DNA of 64,000 bases. Origin: Mycobacterium sp. Aquia_216. GTDB taxonomy: Bacteria; Actinomycetota; Actinomycetes; Mycobacteriales; Mycobacteriaceae. Each line of letters starts with the position of its first letter. Position 1 is the first letter of the stretch. The translations under genes were made by a program, and so were the position numbers. Shown piece by piece: positions 7,523 to 16,999 of this stretch. The stretch is taken from contig NZ_CP113529.1 of NCBI RefSeq assembly GCF_026723865.1, positions 124,001 through 188,000 of the forward strand, given 5' to 3'. Below the pieces are notes generated by a model that worked only from the letters and a program-made list of their open reading frames with translations, did not search any database and was not told where the DNA came from.

Positions 7523-8905
7523 ATGTTGAGCGCCGATTTTCCGACCACCCCCACCCGGCTGATGGGCTTCGGCCGCACCGCGCCGTCGGTGGCCCAGGTG
7601 CTGTCGACCCCGGATCCCGAGGTCATTGCGAAGGCAGTGGCCCGGGTCGCCGACGCTGGCGGTCGGGGCGTCATCGCACGCGGGCTGGGCCGATCCTATG
7701 GAGACAACGCGCAAAACGGCGGTGGCCTGGTCATCGACATGACGGTGCTGAACCGCATCCACTCGATCAGCGCCGACACCCAGCTGGTCGATGTCGACGC
7801 CGGCGTCAGCCTGGACCAACTGATGCGGGCGGCGCTGCCGTTCGGGCTGTGGGTTCCGGTGCTGCCCGGAACCCGCCAAGTGACCGTCGGCGGCGCGATC
7901 GCGTCCGACATCCACGGCAAGAACCATCACAGTGCGGGCAGCTTCGGCAGCCATGTGCGGTCGATGGATCTGCTGATGGCCGATGGCTCCGTCCGCACGA
8001 TCACCCCCGACGGCCCGGATTCCGAGTTGTTCTGGGCCACCGTCGGGGGCAACGGCCTGACGGGGATCGTGCTGCGCGCCACCATCGCCATGACGCCCAC
8101 CGAAACGGCGTACTTCATCGCCGACGGCGTGGCCACCAAGGATCTCGACGAAACGGTCGCGGTGCACGTCGACGGCAGCGAGAGTCAATACACCTACTCG
8201 AGTGCCTGGTTCGACCTGATCAGCCCGCCGCCGAAGCTCGGCCGGGCCGCGGTCAGCCGGGGCAGCCTGGCGAAGCTGGACCAATTGCCGAAAAAGCTCG
8301 CCAAGAACCCACTCAAATTCGATGCGCCACACCTGTTGACGGTGCCCAACGTGTTTCCGCTCAGCGCGATGAACAAGCTTTCGTTCATGGCGATCGGCGA
8401 GGTGTACTACCGGCTCGGCGGAACCTACAGCGGCAAGATCCAGAATCTGTCGCAGTTCTACCACATGCTCGACCTGGTCAGCGGCTGGAATAACGCTTAC
8501 GGGCCAACGGGTTTCGCGCAACACCAATTCTTGGTTCCGCCGGACGCGATGGACGAGTTCAAGGCCATCATCCGTTGGATCCAGACGCGGGGCCACTACT
8601 CGGCGCTGAACGTGTTCAAGCTGTTCGGCCCGGGCAACCGCGCGCCGCTGAGTTTCCCGATGGCCGGCTGGAACGTCGCGATGGACTTTCCCAACAAGCC
8701 CGGGATCAACGAGTTCCTCAACGAACTCGACCGCCGGGTACTCGAATTCGGCGGGCGCGTCTACACCGCCAAGGACTCGCGCACCACCGCCGAAACCTTT
8801 CACGCCATGTATCCGCGCATCGACGAGTGGATCGCCGTGCGCCGCAAGGTCGACCCGCTACGGGTCTTCGCCTCTGACATGGCCCGACGCTTGGAGCTGC
8901 TGTAG
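7523..8905 (+). CDS. dprE1: Decaprenylphosphoryl-beta-D-ribose 2'-oxidase DprE1 (Ala in place of drug-binding Cys)
   Basis: 460 residues (461 in M. tuberculosis). This FAD enzyme oxidises decaprenyl-phosphoryl ribose at C2', the first half of the epimerisation giving decaprenyl-phosphoryl arabinose, the only arabinan donor. FAD-binding GRSYGD is at residues 56-61, IHGKNHH at 130-136 and the active-site Lys of AKDS at 417. The residue matching Cys387, which benzothiazinones modify covalently, is Ala386 (GCG at 8678-8680, in GWNVAMDF). That substitution is associated with natural resistance in M. avium. ATG 7523 matches the M. tuberculosis N-terminus (MLS); TTG 7517 is an alternative. dprE2 starts at the next base. 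Confidence 0.97.
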   Translation: MLSADFPTTPTRLMGFGRTAPSVAQVLSTPDPEVIAKAVARVADAGGRGVIARGLGRSYGDNAQNGGGLVIDMTVLNRIHSISADTQLVDVDAGVSLDQLMRAALPFGLWVPVLPGTRQVTVGGAIASDIHGKNHHSAGSFGSHVRSMDLLMADGSVRTITPDGPDSELFWATVGGNGLTGIVLRATIAMTPTETAYFIADGVATKDLDETVAVHVDGSESQYTYSSAWFDLISPPPKLGRAAVSRGSLAKLDQLPKKLAKNPLKFDAPHLLTVPNVFPLSAMNKLSFMAIGEVYYRLGGTYSGKIQNLSQFYHMLDLVSGWNNAYGPTGFAQHQFLVPPDAMDEFKAIIRWIQTRGHYSALNVFKLFGPGNRAPLSFPMAGWNVAMDFPNKPGINEFLNELDRRVLEFGGRVYTAKDSRTTAETFHAMYPRIDEWIAVRRKVDPLRVFASDMARRLELL

Positions 8906-9670
8906 ATGGTGCTCGACGCCGTAGGAAACCCGCAGACCATCTTGCTGCTGGGCGGTACCTCCGAGATCGGGCTGGCGATCTGCGCGCGCTACCTGCAGAA
9001 CGCGCACGCGCGAATCGTGTTGGCCGCCATGCCCGGCGACCCCGGCCGTGACGACGCTGTCGCGCAGATGAAGGCCGCCGGTGCGCGCTCGGTCGAACTG
9101 ATCGACTTCGAAGCCACCGACCCGGACAGCCACCCCAAGATGATCGAGGAGGCCTTCTCGGGCGGCGACGTGGACGTCGCCATCGTGGCGTTCGGCATAC
9201 TGGGCGACGCCGAAGAGCTGTGGCAAAACCAGCACAAGGCCGTGCTCGCCGTCGAGATCAATTACACCGCAGCGGTTTCGGTAGGCGTGCTGTTAGGCGA
9301 GAAGATGCGCGCCCAGGGGTTCGGTCAGATCATCGCGATGAGCTCGGCGGCCGGCGAGCGAGTGCGCCGGTCCAACTTCGTCTACGGCTCCACCAAGGCC
9401 GGCCTGGACGGCTTCTATCTAGGGCTGGGAGAGGCGTTGCGCGAGTACGGAGTTCGCGTTCTGGTGATCCGCCCCGGCCAAGTGCGTACCCGGATGAGCG
9501 CGCATGTCAAAGAAGCGCCGCTGACCGTCGACAAGGAGTACGTCGCCAACCTCGCGGTGACCGCGGCCGCAAAAGGTAAGGAATTGGTTTGGGCGCCAGC
9601 AGCATTCAAGTACGTGATGATGGTGTTGCGGCACGTCCCGCGGCCCATCTTCCGCAAGCTGCCCATCTGA
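8906..9670 (+). CDS. dprE2: Decaprenylphosphoryl-2-keto-ribose reductase DprE2
   Basis: 254 residues, short-chain dehydrogenase/reductase. With NADH it reduces the keto intermediate from DprE1 to decaprenyl-phosphoryl arabinose. The nucleotide-binding GGTSEIG is at residues 16-22 and the catalytic set is Ser146/147, Tyr160, Lys164 (YGSTK). ATG 8906 abuts the dprE1 stop with no spacer, as expected for subunits of one complex. aftA follows 2 bp after the stop. Confidence 0.96.
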   Translation: MVLDAVGNPQTILLLGGTSEIGLAICARYLQNAHARIVLAAMPGDPGRDDAVAQMKAAGARSVELIDFEATDPDSHPKMIEEAFSGGDVDVAIVAFGILGDAEELWQNQHKAVLAVEINYTAAVSVGVLLGEKMRAQGFGQIIAMSSAAGERVRRSNFVYGSTKAGLDGFYLGLGEALREYGVRVLVIRPGQVRTRMSAHVKEAPLTVDKEYVANLAVTAAAKGKELVWAPAAFKYVMMVLRHVPRPIFRKLPI

Positions 9671-9672
9671 TC

Positions 9673-11646
9673 ATGCGAAACGCACTGGCCAGCCTCGGCC
9701 AGATGTTCGCGGCGGCGCTGGTGGCCGTCGTCGTCTCGGCGGTTTCGCTGATTGCCATCGCGCGAGTGCAGTGGCCAGCCTTTCCGTCGTCGAACCAGCT
9801 GCACGCGCTGACCACGGTCGGGCAGGTCGGTTGCCTGATCGGGCTCCTCGCCGTCGGCTGGCTGTGGCGGCGGTCGGGCCGGTGGCGGTTGGGAGCCCGG
9901 CTGGGCGGGGTGGTGTTCGTGTCCGCGTTTCCCGTCGTCACGCTGGGCATGCCGCTGGGAGCCACCCAGCTGTATCTGTTCGGCATCTCCGTCGACCAAC
10001 AGTTCCGCACCGAGTACCTGACGCGGCTCACCGACAGCCCCGCCCTGCACGACATGACCTACCTCGGGCTGCCGTCCTTCTATCCGCCGGGCTGGTTCTG
10101 GATCGGCGGACGCGCCGCGGCCCTGACCGGGATGCCCGCTTGGGAGCTGTACAAGCCGTGGGCGATCACCTCGATCACGATCGCGATCGCCGTCGCGCTG
10201 GTGCTGTGGTGGCGGATGATCCGGTTCGAGTACGCGCTGATCGTCACGACCGCGACCGCCGCGGTGACGCTGGCCTACGGCTCGCCGGAGCCCTACGCGG
10301 CGATGATCACCGTGCTGCTGCCGCCGGTGCTGGTGCTGACCTGGTCGGGCCTGCGCGCCGGTGAGCGCGCGCTGGGGGCCGCTCTCGAACTCGAGCGTGA
10401 AGCTGGCTTCACGCTCGGCGATAAGGCGCTTGGGCCCGACGATGGTGTACCGAGAACGGGCTGGGCCGCGGTGGTCGGCGCCGGATTGTTCCTCGGTTTC
10501 ACCGCGACCTGGTACTCGCTGCTATTCGGCTACACGGCCTTCACGATGGCCCTGATGGCGCTGGTGCTGGTGGTGTCCCGCTGGCGGCGGGCCGGGCGGC
10601 AAGCCGCGCTCGACCCGCTGCGCCGGGTGGCCGTCATCGCCGTCATCGCCGCCGCCATCGCGGCCACCACCTGGCTGCCCTTCCTGGTGCGCGCGGCCAG
10701 CAACCCCGTCAGCGATAGCGGCAGTGCGTTCCACTACCTCCCGGCCGACGGCGCCGAGTTGAGCTTCCCGATGCTGCAGTTCTCGCTGCTGGGAGCGATC
10801 TGCATGCTGGGCACGCTGTGGCTGGTCGTGCGAACTCGCACGTCGGTGCGGGCCGGCGCCCTGACCATCGGCGTGCTGGCCATCTACCTGTGGTCGCTGC
10901 TGTCGATGCTGACCACGCTGGCCCGGACCACGCTGCTGTCATTCCGGCTGCAACCGACGCTGTCGGTGCTGCTGGTGGCCGCCGGCGTATTCGGCTTCCT
11001 GGAGGCCACGCTTGCCCTGATGCACCGCAGCCGCGCCGTCCTTCCGGTGGCCGGCGCGATCGGGCTGACCGCCGCCATCGCGTTCAGCCAGGACATTCCC
11101 GACGTGCTGCGGCCGGATCTCACCATCGCCTACACCGACACCGACGGCCACGGCCAGCGCGGCGACCGGCGACCGGCGGGCTCCGAGAAGTTCTACCCCG
11201 CCGTCGACGCCGCCATCGCCCGAGTCACCGGAGTGCCACGGGATCAAACGGTCGTGCTGACCGCCGACTACAGCTTCCTGTCCTACTACCCCTATTGGGG
11301 CTTCCAGGGATTGACGTCGCACTACGCCAACCCGCTGGCGCAGTTCGACTTGCGGGCCGAACAGATCAAGAAGTGGTCCAACCTCAAGAGCCCCGACCAG
11401 TTCGTCCACGCGCTGGACACCTCGCCCTGGCCACCGCCGACGGTGTTCCTGATGCGCCGGGGCGCGAACAACAACTACACGCTGCGGTTGGCCGAGGACG
11501 TCTACCCCAACCAGCCCAACGTTCGTCGCTACACGGTCGAGCTGCGGGCCGCGCTGTTCGACGACCCGCGGTTCGTCGTGCAAAGTATCGGCCCGTTTGT
11601 GCTGGCCATCCGCCGGCCCGCGGCCCAACCGGTGGCAAGCCGCTGA
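9673..11646 (+). CDS. aftA: Galactan 5-O-arabinofuranosyltransferase AftA, with extra loop
   Basis: 657 residues. AftA adds the first arabinofuranose to galactan using decaprenyl-phosphoryl arabinose, on the outer side of the membrane. It is a GT-C protein with about 11 hydrophobic spans over residues 10-460 and a periplasmic C-terminal domain with [15 protein letters not shown] and [14 protein letters not shown]. Compared with M. tuberculosis Rv3792 it carries roughly 27 additional residues at about 227-256, between TWSGL and GWAAVVGAG; the underlying DNA contains a perfect palindrome. ATG 9673, two bases after the dprE2 stop, is the likely start. The stop overlaps the embC ATG in TGATG. Confidence 0.95.
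   Translation: MRNALASLGQMFAAALVAVVVSAVSLIAIARVQWPAFPSSNQLHALTTVGQVGCLIGLLAVGWLWRRSGRWRLGARLGGVVFVSAFPVVTLGMPLGATQLYLFGISVDQQFRTEYLTRLTDSPALHDMTYLGLPSFYPPGWFWIGGRAAALTGMPAWELYKPWAITSITIAIAVALVLWWRMIRFEYALIVTTATAAVTLAYGSPEPYAAMITVLLPPVLVLTWSGLRAGERALGAALELEREAGFTLGDKALGPDDGVPRTGWAAVVGAGLFLGFTATWYSLLFGYTAFTMALMALVLVVSRWRRAGRQAALDPLRRVAVIAVIAAAIAATTWLPFLVRAASNPVSDSGSAFHYLPADGAELSFPMLQFSLLGAICMLGTLWLVVRTRTSVRAGALTIGVLAIYLWSLLSMLTTLARTTLLSFRLQPTLSVLLVAAGVFGFLEATLALMHRSRAVLPVAGAIGLTAAIAFSQDIPDVLRPDLTIAYTDTDGHGQRGDRRPAGSEKFYPAVDAAIARVTGVPRDQTVVLTADYSFLSYYPYWGFQGLTSHYANPLAQFDLRAEQIKKWSNLKSPDQFVHALDTSPWPPPTVFLMRRGANNNYTLRLAEDVYPNQPNVRRYTVELRAALFDDPRFVVQSIGPFVLAIRRPAAQPVASR
10393..10416. repeat. Palindromic element inside aftA
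   Basis: GAGCGTGAAG and CTTCACGCTC are exact 10-bp inverted copies around a four-base CTGG loop; one further flanking C-G pair fits. It sits within the in-frame segment that M. tuberculosis AftA lacks, so a small REP/MIRU-like palindromic unit may have been captured in the coding sequence. Confidence 0.65.
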
Positions 11647-14600
11647 TGGCGACCGACACCTCACGTGACTTGGCCGAAGAACTACGATCTACGTCCGTGA
11701 AGGGCGCGGGAGCAAGGTACCGGATCGCGCGCGTCGTCGCCGTCGTCGCCGGCCTGCTCGGTGCCGTGCTGGCGATCGCCACGCCCCTGCTGCCGGTCAA
11801 CCAGACCACCGCCCAACTCAACTGGCCGCAGAACGGCACCTTCGAAAGCGTCGAGGCCCCGCTGATCGGCTATGTGGCCCCCGAGCTGAACATTTCCGTG
11901 CCGTGTGCGGCCGCCGCCGGACTGACCGGACCGCAGAACGCCGGCAAGACCGTCTTGTTGTCGACGGTGCCCAAGCAGGCCCCGAAGGCCATCGACCGCG
12001 GGCTGCTGATTCTGCGCGCCAACGATGAGTTGGTGCTGGTGGTGCGCAACGTCCCGGTGGTCACCGCACCGCTGAGCCAGGTCCTCAGCCCGGCCTGCCA
12101 GCGCCTGACCTTCACCGGGCACGCCGACCGGGTGACCGCCGAATTCGTCGGGCTGACGCAGGGTCCCAACGCCGAACATCCCGGCGCCCCGCTGCGCGGC
12201 GAGAAAAGCGGATACGACTTCCGGCCGCAGATCGTCGGGGTGTTCACCGACCTGTCCGGGCCGACGCCGCCGGGTCTGAGTTTCTCGGCGGTCGTCGACA
12301 CCCGCTACAGCACCAGCCCCACCCCGCTGAAGCTGGCCGCGATGATCCTCGGCGTGGTGCTGACCGCGGTCGCGCTGATCGCGCTGCACGTGCTGGACAC
12401 CGCCGACGGCACCCGGCACCGCCGTTTCCTGCCGTCGCGGTGGTGGTCGATCGGCGCGCTCGATGCGCTCGTCATCGCCGTACTGGTGTGGTGGCACTTC
12501 GTCGGCGCCAACACCTCCGACGACGGCTACATCCTGACCATGGCCCGGGTGTCCGAGCACGCCGGGTACATGGCCAACTACTACCGCTGGCTGGGCACCC
12601 CCGAGGCGCCGTTCGGGTGGTACTACGACCTGCTGGCGCTCTGGGCGCACGTCAGCACCAGCAGCGTCTGGATGCGGCTACCCACCCTGGTCATGGCATT
12701 GACCTGCTGGTGGGCGATCAGTCGGGAAGTCATCCCCCGGCTGGGCCACGCCGTGAAGACCACCCGCGCGCCGGCATGGACGGCGGCGGGACTGTTCCTG
12801 GCGACCTGGCTGCCGCTCGACAACGGGCTGCGCCCCGAGCCGATCATCGCCCTGGGCATCCTGCTCACCTGGTGCTCGGTGGAGCGCGCGGTGGCCACGA
12901 ATCGGTTGCTGCCGGTGGCGATCGCCTGCATCACCGGCGCGCTGACTCTGTTCTCCGGGCCCACCGGCATCGCGTCCATCGGCGCCTTGCTGGTCGCGAT
13001 CGGGCCGCTGCGGACCATCATGCACCGCAGATCCCGACAGTTTGGTGCGCTGCCGTTGCTGGCGCCCATTCTCGCCGCGGCCACCGTCACCGTGATCCTG
13101 ATCTTCCGTGACCAGACCCTGGCCGGCGAAATGCAGGCGACCGCCCTCAAGCGGGCTCTGGGGCCGAGCCTGAGCTGGTTCGACGAGCACATCCGCTACG
13201 AGCGGCTGTTCATGGCCAGCCCCGACGGATCCGTCGCCCGGCGTTTCGCGGTGCTGGCGGTGCTGCTCGCACTGGGCATCACGGTGGCAATGTCGTTGCG
13301 CAAGGGCCGAATTCCGGGCACCGCGGCCGGGCCGAGCCGCCGCATCGTCGGCATCACGATCATCTCGTTCCTCGCGATGATGTTCACCCCGACCAAATGG
13401 ACCCACCACTTCGGGGTGTTCGCCGGCCTGGCGGGCTCGCTCGGTGCGTTGGCGGCGGTCGCGGTAACCAGCGTGGCAATGCGCTCGCGTCGCAACCGCA
13501 CCGTGTTCGCCGCGACGGTGCTGTTCCTGGTCGCCTTGTCGTTCGCCAGCGTCAACGGCTGGTGGTATGTATCCAATTTCGGTGTGCCATGGTCGAATTC
13601 ATTCCCGGCATGGCACTACGCGTTCGCCACCGCGCTGCTCGGGCTGACGGTGCTGGTGCTGCTGGGATCGGCGTGGTTTCACTTCGTCTCTCCCGACAAC
13701 GGGCCTCCTAAAACCCGCGCCGGGGCACGCCTAGCCGCAATCGTCCAGGCCCCGTTGGCAATTGCGGCGTGGGCGCTGGTGACGTTCGAAGTCGTCTCAC
13801 TGACGCTGGCGATGACCGGACAGTACCCCGCCTGGTCGGTAGGCCGGTCCAACCTGGAGGCCCTGACCGGTAAGTCCTGCGGACTGGCCGAGGACGTCAT
13901 GGTGGAGCAGGATCCCAATGCCGGCATGCTGGCACCGGTGTCCGCCTCGGTGGGCGACGCGTTGGGCGCCGGCCTATCGGAGGCCTTTACCCCCAACGGT
14001 ATTCCCGCCGACGTCTCCGCCGACCCGGTGATGGAGCGTCCGGGCGACCGCAGTTTCGTCAACGAAGACGGAAGAACGACCACCAGCGAGGCCGGCACCG
14101 AGGGCGGCACCAGCGCCGCACCGGGCGTCAACGGGTCGCGCGCCCAGCTGCCCTACAACCTTGATCCGGCTCACACGCCGGTGCTGGGCAGCTGGCGGCC
14201 CGGCATTCAGGTTCCCGCCATGCTGCGCTCGGGTTGGTATCGACTGCCGCCGCGCGACCAGGTGGGACCGCTGCTGGTGGTGTCGGCGGCCGGTCGGTTC
14301 GATCCCCGCGAGGTGCAGGTGCAGTGGGCCACCGATGACGAGGCCGCCGCGGGACACCCGGGCGGGTCGTTCCAGCTCTTCGATGTCGGCGCGTCCCCGG
14401 CGTGGCGCAATTTGCGGCTGCCGTTGTCGCTGATCCCCGCCGCCGCCACCCAGGTCCGCTTGGTCGTCAACGACGAAGACCTCGCGCCGCAGCACTGGAT
14501 CGCGGTCACGCCGCCGCGGATTCCGGAGCTGCACACGCTGCAGCAGGTGGTGGGCTCGGCGGACCCGGTGTTCCTGGACTGGCTGGTGGGTCTGGCGTTC

Positions 14601-14912
14601 CCGTGCCAGCGACCGTTCGGCCATCAGAACGGTGTCGACGAAACGCCTAAGTGGCGCATCCTGCCGGACCGATTCGGTGCCGAGGCCAACTCGCCGGTGA
14701 TGGACAACAACGGCGGTGGCCCGCTGGGTGTCACCGATTTGCTGGTGAAGGCGACCACGATCTCGACCTACCTGAAGGACGACTGGTCACGCGATTGGGG
14801 CTCGCTGCAACGGCTTACGCCGTACTACCCCAATGCCCAGCCCGCCCGTCTCCAATTGGGGACGGCGACGCGCAGCGGCCTGTGGGATCCGGCTCCGCTG
14901 CGCCGGGGCTAG
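11646..14912 (+). CDS. embC: Arabinosyltransferase EmbC
   Basis: 1088 residues (1094 in M. tuberculosis). EmbC extends the arabinan of lipoarabinomannan and is one of the ethambutol targets. It is a GT-C enzyme: a first membrane helix (about 20-40), a periplasmic jelly-roll, a block of membrane spans (about 220-700) and a large C-terminal carbohydrate-binding domain. The catalytic-region Asp292-Asp293 lies in TSDDGYI, and the proline motif region WTHHFG is intact. ATG 11646 overlaps the aftA stop by one base. The gene ends inside a hairpin shared with the convergent secreted-protein gene. Confidence 0.96.
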   Translation: MATDTSRDLAEELRSTSVKGAGARYRIARVVAVVAGLLGAVLAIATPLLPVNQTTAQLNWPQNGTFESVEAPLIGYVAPELNISVPCAAAAGLTGPQNAGKTVLLSTVPKQAPKAIDRGLLILRANDELVLVVRNVPVVTAPLSQVLSPACQRLTFTGHADRVTAEFVGLTQGPNAEHPGAPLRGEKSGYDFRPQIVGVFTDLSGPTPPGLSFSAVVDTRYSTSPTPLKLAAMILGVVLTAVALIALHVLDTADGTRHRRFLPSRWWSIGALDALVIAVLVWWHFVGANTSDDGYILTMARVSEHAGYMANYYRWLGTPEAPFGWYYDLLALWAHVSTSSVWMRLPTLVMALTCWWAISREVIPRLGHAVKTTRAPAWTAAGLFLATWLPLDNGLRPEPIIALGILLTWCSVERAVATNRLLPVAIACITGALTLFSGPTGIASIGALLVAIGPLRTIMHRRSRQFGALPLLAPILAAATVTVILIFRDQTLAGEMQATALKRALGPSLSWFDEHIRYERLFMASPDGSVARRFAVLAVLLALGITVAMSLRKGRIPGTAAGPSRRIVGITIISFLAMMFTPTKWTHHFGVFAGLAGSLGALAAVAVTSVAMRSRRNRTVFAATVLFLVALSFASVNGWWYVSNFGVPWSNSFPAWHYAFATALLGLTVLVLLGSAWFHFVSPDNGPPKTRAGARLAAIVQAPLAIAAWALVTFEVVSLTLAMTGQYPAWSVGRSNLEALTGKSCGLAEDVMVEQDPNAGMLAPVSASVGDALGAGLSEAFTPNGIPADVSADPVMERPGDRSFVNEDGRTTTSEAGTEGGTSAAPGVNGSRAQLPYNLDPAHTPVLGSWRPGIQVPAMLRSGWYRLPPRDQVGPLLVVSAAGRFDPREVQVQWATDDEAAAGHPGGSFQLFDVGASPAWRNLRLPLSLIPAAATQVRLVVNDEDLAPQHWIAVTPPRIPELHTLQQVVGSADPVFLDWLVGLAFPCQRPFGHQNGVDETPKWRILPDRFGAEANSPVMDNNGGGPLGVTDLLVKATTISTYLKDDWSRDWGSLQRLTPYYPNAQPARLQLGTATRSGLWDPAPLRRG

Positions 14913-14928
14913 TTGCTACAGCCCCGGC
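14902..14928. terminator. Bidirectional hairpin over two stop codons
   Basis: GCCGGGGCT and AGCCCCGGC are exact 9-bp inverted arms around a nine-base loop. The embC stop (14910-14912) and the stop of the opposing small gene (14916-14918) both lie within it, so it could end transcription from both sides. There is no T-run, as is usual in mycobacteria. Confidence 0.65.
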
Positions 14929-15266
14929 AAGCAGTTGATGAACGGGATGCAGGGCGGCGATGGCGGGTACGGCGGCGGAAAGCCCTCGATGATCGTCGAG
15001 TTGGTCACCGGACTGTTCTTGTCGAAATACCAAGGGTGACAGGCGTTTCTGTCCCAGTTCGGCATGTTCTTCAGCTCCGGTGAGCCCGGGCACCACTGAT
15101 AGGTGCAGCTGTTGGTGGGGCTGGCCCCCCGGCTCGGATCCTGGCACACCATCGGGGCGGGCTGAGCCTGGCCGATTCCCGCGGCCAAGCCCAGCCCGAC
15201 GACGGCGAAGCCGCCCGACAGGACCGCAGCGGCGAGTACCCGCTTCATCTTGTGAGAAGTGTTCAT
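14916..15266 (-). CDS. Small secreted cysteine-containing protein
   Basis: 116 residues from ATG 15266; ATG 15248 is possible. Signal peptide at residues 1-35 (AAAVLSGGFAVVGLGLAAG core, cleavage near QAQ). The mature 80 residues are Pro-rich, with WCPGSPE, NWDRNACHPWYF and several Cys. WCPG followed by WD..C.H also occurs in the neighbouring gene at 15310-15549, so the two are paralogues; such proteins are common and uncharacterised in mycobacteria. It converges on embC. Confidence 0.72.
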   Translation of the reverse strand: MNTSHKMKRVLAAAVLSGGFAVVGLGLAAGIGQAQPAPMVCQDPSRGASPTNSCTYQWCPGSPELKNMPNWDRNACHPWYFDKNSPVTNSTIIEGFPPPYPPSPPCIPFINCLPGL

Positions 15267-15309
15267 GCCGCCAGTGCAGACGGTCAAGGCTGCTACCGAT
15301 CCCAATTAC

Positions 15310-15549
15310 TCAGCGGTGCCCCGGCGCAGGGCCCTCGGCGTAGCCGCCCTGGGAAACCTGGTGATATTGGTGGCAGACGCTCATGTCCCAGGTGAGCGGC
15401 GGGTTCGACGTCGGCAGGTTCTGCCCGGGGCACCAGTACTGCGGGCCGCCCTCCACGGCGAACGCACTCAAACCCCAGCCAGCCGCCGCGATGCCCCCCG
15501 ACACCAGCAGTCCGACGATAATCCGTGTCCAGTTCCCAGAGGTGTTCAT
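15310..15549 (-). CDS. Small secreted protein, paralogue of its neighbour
   Basis: 79 residues from ATG 15549, which has AAGGAA upstream; the frame is open for 27 further codons but these lack a secretion signal. A hydrophobic signal segment (residues 9-28) is followed by YWCPGQN, LTWDMSVCHQYHQ and a short tail. WCPG...WD..C.H matches the gene at 14916-15266, so the pair probably arose by duplication. Placed between embC and embR; function unknown. Confidence 0.7.
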   Translation of the reverse strand: MNTSGNWTRIIVGLLVSGGIAAAGWGLSAFAVEGGPQYWCPGQNLPTSNPPLTWDMSVCHQYHQVSQGGYAEGPAPGHR

Positions 15550-15709
15550 GGTCGGTTCCTTCGCGCCTTCGTCGCCGTCGGCTCGCGACACGTTCTCGGT
15601 TTGGTTGCCGGCAGCGGTAGTTTCACGCACCCCACTTGCAGGGTCTTTGCGAGTTTCTTGCGAAATTCATGCGCTGCTGACCTGGGCTTTCACGGCTCAG
15701 CGGCCCTGG

Positions 15710-16852
15710 CTATTCAGCCCGAAGGATTTCGACGGTGAACTCGCGGCTGCCGATTTTGATGTGATCACCGTCGCCGAGGGTCACGCTGCCGCGGATGCGC
15801 TTGCCTTGCACCTCGACGCCGTTGGTGGAGCGTAGATCGGTGATCACGAAACCGGTTCCGCTGTCGGTGATGACGGCGTGGTAACGGCTGACATCGTTGT
15901 CGTCGAGCACGATGTCGTTGTCGGTGATACGCCCGATCCGGGTGGTGGCGTCGTTGAGCCGATACTGCCTTCCGGCCTTGTCGCGCAGCAGCACAACGGC
16001 TGCCTGGTCGGGAGGAATCGCGACCGCCGCGTCCGCCGTCGTGTCGACGCTCACCTTCAGCGTCGTCACGGCCGCCCGCGTGGCGGCGGGGGGTTCCTGG
16101 CGCAGGATCCGCGCATGCAACTCGGTGACCGTCGGCCCGGGATCGATGCCGAGCCCCTCGGCCAGGGCGGTCTTCAGCCGCCGATACGCGCCGAGGGCAT
16201 CGGATTGACGCTCGGTCACGTAGTAGGCGGTCATCAGCTGCGCCCAAAGCCGTTCCCGGTAGGGATGCTCGGCGCTGATCGCCTCGAGCTCGGCGATGAC
16301 GGATTCCGCACGCCCGCAAGCGATCTCCGCCTCGGCGCGAGCGGTGTGGACCGCGACCTTCTCCTCCACCAGGGCCGTCGCGAACGCCTCGACGAAGGCG
16401 AACCCGCGCAAATCGTCGAGGACCGGCCCGCGCCATTCGCTCAGCGCGGCGGACAGGTGGCTGCTGGCCTCGTCGAACCGTCCCGCGGCGGCGGCCTGTG
16501 CGCCGGCGGCCTTTTCGGCGCTGAAGCGGCCGAGGTCGCAGTCCGCGTCGGCGATGCTGAGCTGATAACCGGGTGGCACGCTCGCGAGCACCTGGCTGGG
16601 CTCGGCCTCGGCGGTGCGCAGCAGCCGCCGCAGGTTGGACACGTGGGACTGGATGCTGACGCGTGCGGCCGGCACCGGATCCTCGTCCCAGACCGCGCTG
16701 ATCAGCGAGTCGACCGACACCGGCCGGTTGCGGTTGATGGCCAGCATGGCCAACACCGCTCGCTGCTTCGGGGGGCCCAAGGGCATCCGGGTGCCGTTGG
16801 CGGTGACCATTAAGGGCCCCAGGACGCCGAACCCGAGACCTGAGTCCGTCAT
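15710..16852 (-). CDS. embR: Transcriptional regulator EmbR
   Basis: 380 residues. It has an OmpR-like winged-helix DNA-binding domain (about 8-105, with [18 protein letters not shown]), a bacterial transcriptional activation domain of TPR type (about 110-255) and a C-terminal FHA domain (about 285-375, starting RIGR at 305 and including SRYHAVI and STNGVEV). FHA residues bind phosphothreonine; in M. tuberculosis EmbR is a substrate of PknH and activates embCAB. Here it is divergent from embA, whereas M. tuberculosis keeps embR far away beside pknH. ATG 16852 aligns with the usual start. No kinase gene is adjacent. Confidence 0.93.
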   Translation of the reverse strand: MTDSGLGFGVLGPLMVTANGTRMPLGPPKQRAVLAMLAINRNRPVSVDSLISAVWDEDPVPAARVSIQSHVSNLRRLLRTAEAEPSQVLASVPPGYQLSIADADCDLGRFSAEKAAGAQAAAAGRFDEASSHLSAALSEWRGPVLDDLRGFAFVEAFATALVEEKVAVHTARAEAEIACGRAESVIAELEAISAEHPYRERLWAQLMTAYYVTERQSDALGAYRRLKTALAEGLGIDPGPTVTELHARILRQEPPAATRAAVTTLKVSVDTTADAAVAIPPDQAAVVLLRDKAGRQYRLNDATTRIGRITDNDIVLDDNDVSRYHAVITDSGTGFVITDLRSTNGVEVQGKRIRGSVTLGDGDHIKIGSREFTVEILRAE

Positions 16853-16999
16853 CGCACTGAATGTTTTCAGACCCGGCAGGAGAAAATGCGCGAATCTTTG
16901 AAGGTGCCCGGCGGGCGGCATGCTCACCCGGCGAACGGTGGCGGTCGCGCGGCCCCGCGTCCTCACCCAACAAAGGGGCGTCGCTTACCATCGAACCCC
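16853..16999. promoter_or_regulatory. Divergent embR-embA promoter region with embA -10 element
   Basis: 147 bp between the two starts. TACCAT at 16986-16991 matches TANNNT and ends eight bases before GTG 17000, suggesting leaderless embA-embB mRNA. Counting from the start codon, base -12 (16988) and base -16 (16984) are both C, and a C-to-T at -12 would make TATCAT. In M. tuberculosis, C-12T and C-16T upstream of embA are known ethambutol-resistance changes. EmbR binding here is likely, but no repeat sites can be defined by eye. Confidence 0.6.

Noticed and set aside
10351..10464. Intein or separate small gene in aftA
   Set aside because: The extra segment is only about 27 residues, lacks splicing motifs and keeps the frame.
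10818..11645. Frame open far upstream of embC, suggesting a much longer EmbC
   Set aside because: The extension lies within aftA in another frame and reads as Arg/Pro/Gly-rich shadow; EmbC aligns from ATG 11646.
16886..16999. In-frame N-terminal extension of EmbA
   Set aside because: It overlaps the -10 element and embR promoter region and is not similar to EmbA; GTG 17000 matches the family start.
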